Positions 57,240-64,000 of a stretch of 64,000 nucleotides of DNA are shown piece after piece (the stretch's first letter is position 1; the number at the start of each line of letters is the position of its first letter). This DNA is from Gordionus sp. m RMFG-2023 (Eukaryota > Nematomorpha > Gordioida > Chordodea > Parachordodidae). The notes under the pieces were generated by a model, which saw only the letters and a list, made by a program, of their open reading frames with translations, searched no databases and was not told the origin of the DNA. Where the stretch lies: NCBI RefSeq assembly GCF_954871325.1, contig NC_088776.1, positions 325,671-389,670 on the forward strand. The letters are read 5' to 3'. A program made the position numbers and the translations under genes.

Positions 57240-60200
57240 CCTGAAAAAAAAAACTTTCTATTCATTCACTAAAAGATAAAAACAAAACTTTTCTATTCAT
57301 TAAATGAAAGATGAAAATAACATTTTTCTATTCATTAAAAAAAATGACTTATTGTCCCTATCACCTGACAGACAAAGAACATTCCTTAACGAACACAAAA
57401 AAGAACCTGTCCAATATCATTAAAATGGTGAAAAACCTTTTAATGAACCCATCTGAATTGAACTATAATTTGAATCGAAACTGACCATAAAACTTGTATA
57501 CATTGAGCAATATTAAAAATACGATTCAATATACGGAACCCGGACCCGATTGAACCGTTAAAAATTGAGTATATCTTCTCATATTATTTACCCCTCTTAT
57601 TTATCCCAATTTTACATGATCGTGATGACGGATCACGGTAACCCGGGTTATTAACAAAATTTCACTTAATTTCGAACCCCGATTTGATATTATCCGACCT
57701 CTTTCCCATTTTTTTTTCTCGATTGTCGAACAATCTGGTCCAAACTTTCTGTCCCACTGAAAACTTTACCACTAATTTTACTTCCACTGAGGTAATAATC
57801 TTCCTCTTTGGTTTTAAGAAATCTAACAGACCCCGTGTTCGCCTACCTAAAAATAACTCTACCGTAACCCCCTCTCGATTGCGAGAATTGAGGTAATATA
57901 ATTGAGACATGTAAGCCTCATCTTTATGGGTTCCAGCCTTTTTAAAACAATTTTTAACAATGGCTACCATCCTCTCAGCTTGTCCATTAGAGCTGGGATG
58001 ATATGGTGGAGCAAGAATGTGTTTTGTGTGTGACTCAACACAAAATTGTTTAAAATTTTCACTGACAAAGGCGGGACCCCCGTCAGACACTATCGTGTCG
58101 GGAAAACCGAACCGGACATATAATTCTCTTAATTTTTTAACAACAATTTTTGTGGTGTACCCATGTACCTCTGCATATTTTATCCACTTAGAATAAGAGT
58201 CTACCACTAAAAAATATGTTTTTTTTTATCAAGATCAAAGAAATCAATGTGGATACGTTCCCAAGGTTTCTTTGATTTAGGCCTGCCCTACTTATTTACG
58301 GGGCATAGGGGTACAGGCATTACAAGGAACGCATTTCCTGGTAATCGGTTCAATATCATGGCCCATACCAGGCCACCAAACATATTCTCGAGCCCAAGAT
58401 TTCATCTTGTCTCGACCTTGATGTCCGGCAGAGATATATTTTCACGCATTTTATGTAATTCATGAATACCAATAGCAACCATTGGGGTTTCGTCAATGCT
58501 ACTATTGTTTTCAACCATTAGTTCCGTGGAATTTACATACCTATCAGAATTAAGGGTTGAATTATCTTGTCTTACGGTGAAATCCGTCCCTTCTATTTCA
58601 TGAATCTTTTTTCGAGCATTATTACCAATATTTTTGGGTTTAGTCTCTTTTAGGGCCGAACCATTATGTATGGCAAAAATATTCCAATAATTATTGAAAG
58701 GACCTAACTGAACAATCCAATCCCACCACATGATGGTTTCCACATCTTTCTTTACTACCCATAAATCTAAGAAAAATGTGGTATCCTGAAGAATTACTCC
58801 CAACTTCGTTTTTCCCAAAACTATTATTTCAGACCCATCAAATTGTCTGACACACATAGATTCTTTTTCAAGTCTACCCCCAGGCCAATACTTATAATAA
58901 TTACTTCGAGACATTATGGAAATGCTAGCCCCTGTGTCGAACAACATGTCGATGTCCCTCGAATCAACTCTTACAGTAACTCTTGGACAAGGACAAGGTT
59001 CGACTAATCTCTCAGTCATTAAAATCTCATATGTTTTAATTGACTGATCAAGATTAATTTCGTTTAAAACATCAGTTTCATGAGAATTCCCATTTAAACA
59101 TAAATTCAACTCGGAATTTAGTGGTTCATTAACAATATTCTTATATTTTTTTGCAATATATCTGGGATATTTTTCCCATCGGAAAGTATTAACATTCCTT
59201 TCATCGGAATAACAATACCTTTAGGATATTTCTCCCATTTAAAATCATTAGAATCTACATTATTTTTATTGTTATCATCAGGATAAAAAAAATTTCGGTT
59301 AAAAACACTGCTTTTACGAGAATCATATCTCATTTCAGCCGGGTTATGTACTTTATTATTATTTTTCCCTCACGATCTCCTACTTACTATATGATTACAC
59401 TTGCAATCATATAGTAAATTTTCAATACAATTTATGGCTACATGTCCCGGTTTGTTACATTTAAAACACAAACGGGATTTGCCATAATTCGATCGTAGAA
59501 ACTCACCTTTATTCGTGTTGGTACCAGAAATTTTTCTAACATTAGAATTTTCTAATGTCAGTTTATTTAACGGAAAACCTTCACGGAAATTTTGTTCTTT
59601 GACCACACAGGTCTCTACCTTGTGGCCACTATACCCACAGCGGGTACATTTCAAATCTTCTAAGATTTTCTTATGACCAGAAGAACCATTTTTTTCAACG
59701 GAGATATTTTTTCCATTTGACCATGTCGGACCACATATTTGGCCTTTATTACTATTTACTATTCGCAATAGCCAATTTATTTATATCTTGATATTTACTC
59801 TTAATCACTTCTTTTATTTCTTTCAATTCTCGGAGGATAACTACAGATCTCTCTACAATATCCAAACAATCATCGTTATTACATTCCAAAGTTTCTACCC
59901 TTTCTGGTCTGCCGTTCTTGATTTTATTTAAAACCACATTTAAATTACTTTCCAAGACCGAAATTTTTTTCCAACAATCAGCCGACACCGGAGTGTCTAT
60001 TTTCCAATTTCCATATACGTTGCAACCAGTGTACATTTTCCAAACAAAAATTTTATTATAATAGATAACCCATATATTATGACCAATAATAAAATTGTCA
60101 CTAATGCATTATTTACATCAAATTTATCAACCATTTGATACAAATTTTGATAAGTTATACTCGGATACTCCGAAATTTTATTAAATAAGCTAGGCTCAAT

Positions 60201-60878
60201 ATCAAAATTAAACATAAAGCCCATCTCATTATATGGAAATTTTATATTACTTTAAATCGGTCGTAAATAAAAAATTTTAGAATATTTAAAAAAAATACGT
60301 ACTTTTTTTGTTTTTTTTTTAAACTATTTTTTAAATTAATTAAATTTCTATAAAAAAAATTTATACCAAAATGTAATTGCGTTGTGTCCTGAGGAGAGAT
60401 ACAAAATATAAAATAAAAATATTGTTTTTACCTTATAATAACGAATACCTTGGAATCAAGACAATCCTATAGTCGCGGTCAACAACTGTCAAAAAATGAA
60501 CGAAATTGCAAAAATAAAAAAACAGAAAAGAAATATAAATGATAAACTATAGAACCCAAAGGCCTAATCAATGCTCTAAATATAGAAATAAATTATCAAA
60601 ATCACAAAAATAATTTCTTTATTAGTAATTTCAAACAAAAACAAATATAATATTCAAAATTTCATAAAAAATGAATCATCAAGCAAAATGGGTTTTTCAG
60701 TTTTCATATAAAAAAAATTAATGGAGAAAATTCAACTATTTTTATAAATATGAAATCTTCTGATTAATATAATTATGAATAAATATGGATTTCCGTTAAT
60801 GGATAATAACTGACATTTGATGTATAAAATTAAATTTCTTCTTTTTTTCAACAGCTACAACAGAGACCTGGCATGACA
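57240..60878 (-). mobile_element. Gypsy-like LTR element, older minus-strand copy
   Basis: Same family as 47074-54112. Parts in minus order: LTR-like block TGTCAT...GACA (60878-60487), primer-site region (about 60486-60465), Gag (60224 to about 59370, with hydrophobic segment and two CCHC knuckles), protease (about 59000-58800, MLFDTGASISIM), and integrase core (about 58200-57700). An RT/RNase H part was not recognised. The end near 57240 shares TGAATAGAAAGTTTTTTTTT with the plus copy at 53703. It is broken, with several breaks; amino-acid drift from the young copy suggests it is clearly older. Confidence 0.85.
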
Positions 60879-60880
60879 TC

Positions 60881-62245
60881 TATCGTATTAAAAATGAATA
60901 AAAATCTCATTCCCCCTCATTTTTTGACGGGCTTTCTGCTAGTATAATTAAATTAAAAATAATTACAATTAAATTTTAAGTTTTAAATTTCGTTAATATT
61001 AAATCCGCTAGGTGGCGTATTATTATATTATAAAAAAAATAATTAAAAAATAATAATAAGCCAAGCGGATTTTATATTGTAATTTAAAATGTAATTGTAT
61101 TCCTTTTTTTTAAGCTAATCATATTAATACATTTAAACTATTTATTTGAGATAAAAGAAAATACAACTATTAATGTCTATTCATTTATCATCGATTATAT
61201 CTAATAATATAATTTTTATAAGTAATTTATATCATAAGAAAATGAATCTCAATCAATTAATAGAGAGTATGTCAAAAAATTTTACCTAAAGCATTTGCAA
61301 TTTACCTTGGCATTTGCAGTTCAGTAAACATGTCAAACACCTTTTTAAATTTAATTTTTTTTTTATAAAATAATAATACGCCAACTTGCGGATTTAATAT
61401 TAATGAAATTTAAAATGTAATTGTAATTATTTTCTAACTTATCTAATAACTAAATTAATATACGTGACCAACATATACTCAAATAAATTCCCTTATTTCA
61501 ACATAAACTCAAATACTTCCAAAAAAATTCAAACCTCCATATTTACCTAATTATTAAATAAACTAATATACACAAAAAATAAATACAAATATTTATCTTC
61601 GAAACCATTTATCTCCAAAATAATGAAAAATATCATGGATATGAGTTATGATGATGTGGAATTTTAACATTTTTTAAAAAAATTTAATTGTTAAGTTATA
61701 TCTTAATTTTTTTTACTTTGTACTTATGAATTTATTTAATAAAATACATATTGGAATATTATATAAAAAACTAGATTAAAAAATTGGTCCTCCCTTATCT
61801 GTTCCAGCCCACAGACGTTTAAATAATAGTTCATGAACTATTATGAGTACAAGTACGTACGGCTTGCCCACAAACGTGTGAAGGGCTCCTCATATTTTAC
61901 TTTAACACTTAACTTAAATCTTCCAATTAGATGGAAATGAGGTTGTAACTAGCTTTATTCCGTATTCCGTAAAAAATATATATGAATTATTAAAATCAAA
62001 TCACATAAATTAAAATTATAAAATCAAATATATATATATATATATACAATAAAAAAATATAATAACAACAAACACCGAATATATGAAAGTATAAAATAAA
62101 GTCTATATTAAAATGCGAAAAAAAAAGAATGTGAAAATTTTTTTTTTTAAAAAATACCAATGAAGAACGGGGATGGTATAATGCACAGAAATAGAAAGGA
62201 TTTAGGATAGCTCTATGGCTAGTAGACTACCATTGAAGCTGATGT
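60881..62245. repeat. 1.33-kb direct repeat Rep-B, right copy
   Basis: Same orientation and order as 54110-55434, slightly longer. It starts three bases beyond the LTR-like block of the minus-strand element. The two copies enclose that element, so Rep-B may be part of very long LTRs or an independent repeat into which the element inserted. Confidence 0.88.
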
Positions 62246-63690
62246 AATTGGCTTTAAGGATTAATAAATAGCAATTTTTACCTCTTGCATTTTTATGAAC
62301 TTGACTCGGATTCTTTGAAACAAAAAAAATCTTTTGTAATTCCAACTTTTCCTCCCTCCTCTTTTACACTTTTCCTTATGCAAACTCTCTAGTCATCTTT
62401 ATTTAATTCAAATCTAATTTTAATTTAACTTTCTTATTTTCCCGCCCATTTACTTATTCAAATTGATTTATGACTCTTTTTAACTCTTCCTTTTTTTTCT
62501 TTCTTTCAAAACACAAATTTTCGACATTTCCCTTTTTTTCCATTCCTCACAATTTCATTTCTACTTTCGACTTTACTCTAACTTAACTTTCCCAATAAAT
62601 TTTTTTTTCGATCAAGAAAGAAAGAAAGAAAGACCTTTTTCCATCCCCTTGTAGCTTATATCTTAATACTTTTTTAACTTAACCATACATTTTATCTTGT
62701 CAATTTTTTCTTTCAACCCTTTTTAATTAAATTTCCCTCCACCTATCGCCAACATCTCTCAACTTATTTAACTAAAAGTATCTTATTTAAATTCATCTAC
62801 AAAACTCAAACTCTTTACTATTATAATTATTCAACAAACACATTTACGAATAATACTTTCCTTAAGATTATTAACGAATGAGATTGTCAACTATTACTAT
62901 TTATCCCGTCAACTAACAATTTATCAAGAATTTTTTTAATTTCTGCCAAATACATAAGAATAGCCTTGGAATAATTGATTCGATTGCCTTAGTTTTACTT
63001 ATTTATTATATTACAAATTTTACTAGGCAGGTAATCAACATTGGCGTTAATTGCATCTCCAGCTGATATGCATGATGCATACTTTTATGAATGAATCGTC
63101 AGTCTAGATAGGTATTATTATATGTCAATGGATTTGGCCACGATTCTATCGTTACCTCAAATATCGTATTAAAAAAATAGCAAGTTTGCGATTCATTTAT
63201 CAATTTCAATCGCGTCTCTATTTAAACAAGGCTCTGTAAATTCTTTAAATAGTAATTGTACACTTATTAAAGTAATCATCAAGATCTTCGCCCCAATTAC
63301 AAATATGGATGATAAAAATGATGAATCTAAAAAAAATCTATCATCTCAATAATAGCATTAGATTTGAGGGGACCTACTGTTCGAAAATTCGAAAGTTAGC
63401 AAAAGAGTAAAAAAAATTTACTTAAAAGAAAAATAAATTTTAAATTAAATAATATTAAATTTCAAAAAAAATGATTAAAACGTCCCATAGATGCAGCCGG
63501 AGAAGGAGGGGGGGGGTCCTCACATCTTCTAAAATTTGCCTGTTCTTGTAAGTATCATAAAGCTAATGAAAAATATCCCTAACCCTCCTTTACACCAAAA
63601 AGTACACAATATAACTAAGGAATAAGAAAAATGAACAAAAGTTAATAATTTATAAAAATCAAATAATAATAAATCAGCATTATTTTTTAA
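62246..63690. other. AT-rich and pyrimidine-rich spacer
   Basis: 62340-62760 is strongly C/T-biased on the plus strand, with a short (GAAA)n tract at 62610-62630. A G9 run at 63508 lies near the hAT remnant and may belong to its end. No gene recognised. Confidence 0.55.
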
Positions 63691-64000
63691 TATTATCAAT
63701 TTTCAAATATTTTATCTTTCAATCTTTGACGATTTGGTCTATTAACCATATTAGCAAAGCTAAATAATCGTTCAACGGGGGCAGAGGAGGGTAATATTGT
63801 GTTATTTATATTTAATAAATATTTCTTTTATAAATTTATAACTATTTAACATATTTATACTGCGCCTGTCATCTTTCATATAATTTAGGACCTCTAATTC
63901 AATATCATTTATTGAATTATTAGAATTGGATGTGGTATACTTTTAAAACAAAAGTAATCATCATCTTCATTTCAATATTATTTTTTAAAATAATTAAAGC
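63691..64000 (-). pseudogene. hAT transposase C-terminal remnant, runs off right edge
   Basis: On the minus strand around 63800-63720 the reading NTILPSSAPVERLFSFANMV then NRPNRQRL is the conserved C-terminal hAT block (SSAPVERLFS...L...R..L). Upstream sequence continues past the window. It resembles neither of the other two hAT elements closely, so a third hAT lineage is present. Confidence 0.7.

Noticed and set aside
1-64000. tRNA or rRNA genes
   Set aside because: No B-box-like GGTTCGANTCC with a matching A box, and no rRNA-like conserved blocks, were found by eye.

Overview
The window is roughly three-quarters A+T and reads as transposon-rich nuclear DNA of an opisthokont (an animal or an early-diverging fungus; the species cannot be fixed from sequence alone). 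It holds two host genes with recognisable spliced structure. One is the catalytic subunit of GPI transamidase (PIGK/GPI8), on the minus strand at 6890-13153. The other is a Golgi stacking protein (GRASP), on the plus strand at 30672-42250. Both have several very short introns (39-54 bp) next to introns inflated by mobile elements. Almost everything else is repeat.

Left part (1-6328): two Ty3/Gypsy LTR fossils lie head to head and share one LTR, forming a large palindrome. 6890-13153: PIGK in eight exons, with a small hAT-type MITE in intron 6. 13400-21200: fragments of a LINE family whose C-terminal region looks like a PD-(D/E)XK nuclease, two Tigger/pogo DNA transposon remnants, a ~500-bp interspersed repeat present twice (the second copy split by the LINE), AT-rich minisatellites and a lone hAT-like end. 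21960-26310: a foldback element with long inverted arms and ~290-bp tandem repeats, whose right arm carries an old LTR-element fragment. 28358-29867: a short ZMYM1-like hAT transposon with a perfect 8-bp target duplication.

30672-42250: GRASP in nine exons (489 aa). Its seventh intron holds a 6.56-kb hAT transposon (34514-41073) with exact 8-bp target duplications (GTTCTGGA). Its ends are inverted repeats of about 1.8 and 2.4 kb, each an array of ~116-bp units carrying the perfect palindrome TGACAATTGTCA. This is the most unusual object in the window. 43811-44851: more MITEs of the family seen in PIGK intron 6.

Right part (46461-62245): a second Ty3/Gypsy-like family in two main copies, plus strand at 47074-54112 (young: its 362-bp direct repeats look identical) and minus strand at 57240-60878 (older), with an inverted, internally deleted relative next to the first. 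Its Gag has a hydrophobic membrane-like segment ahead of two zinc knuckles. A GC-rich island (47600-48250) encoding a lone zinc-knuckle-like ORF sits between the left direct repeat and the gag leader. A 1.33-kb direct repeat flanks the second copy. The right edge ends in a hAT transposase remnant running off the window. No tRNA, rRNA or CRISPR array was recognised.
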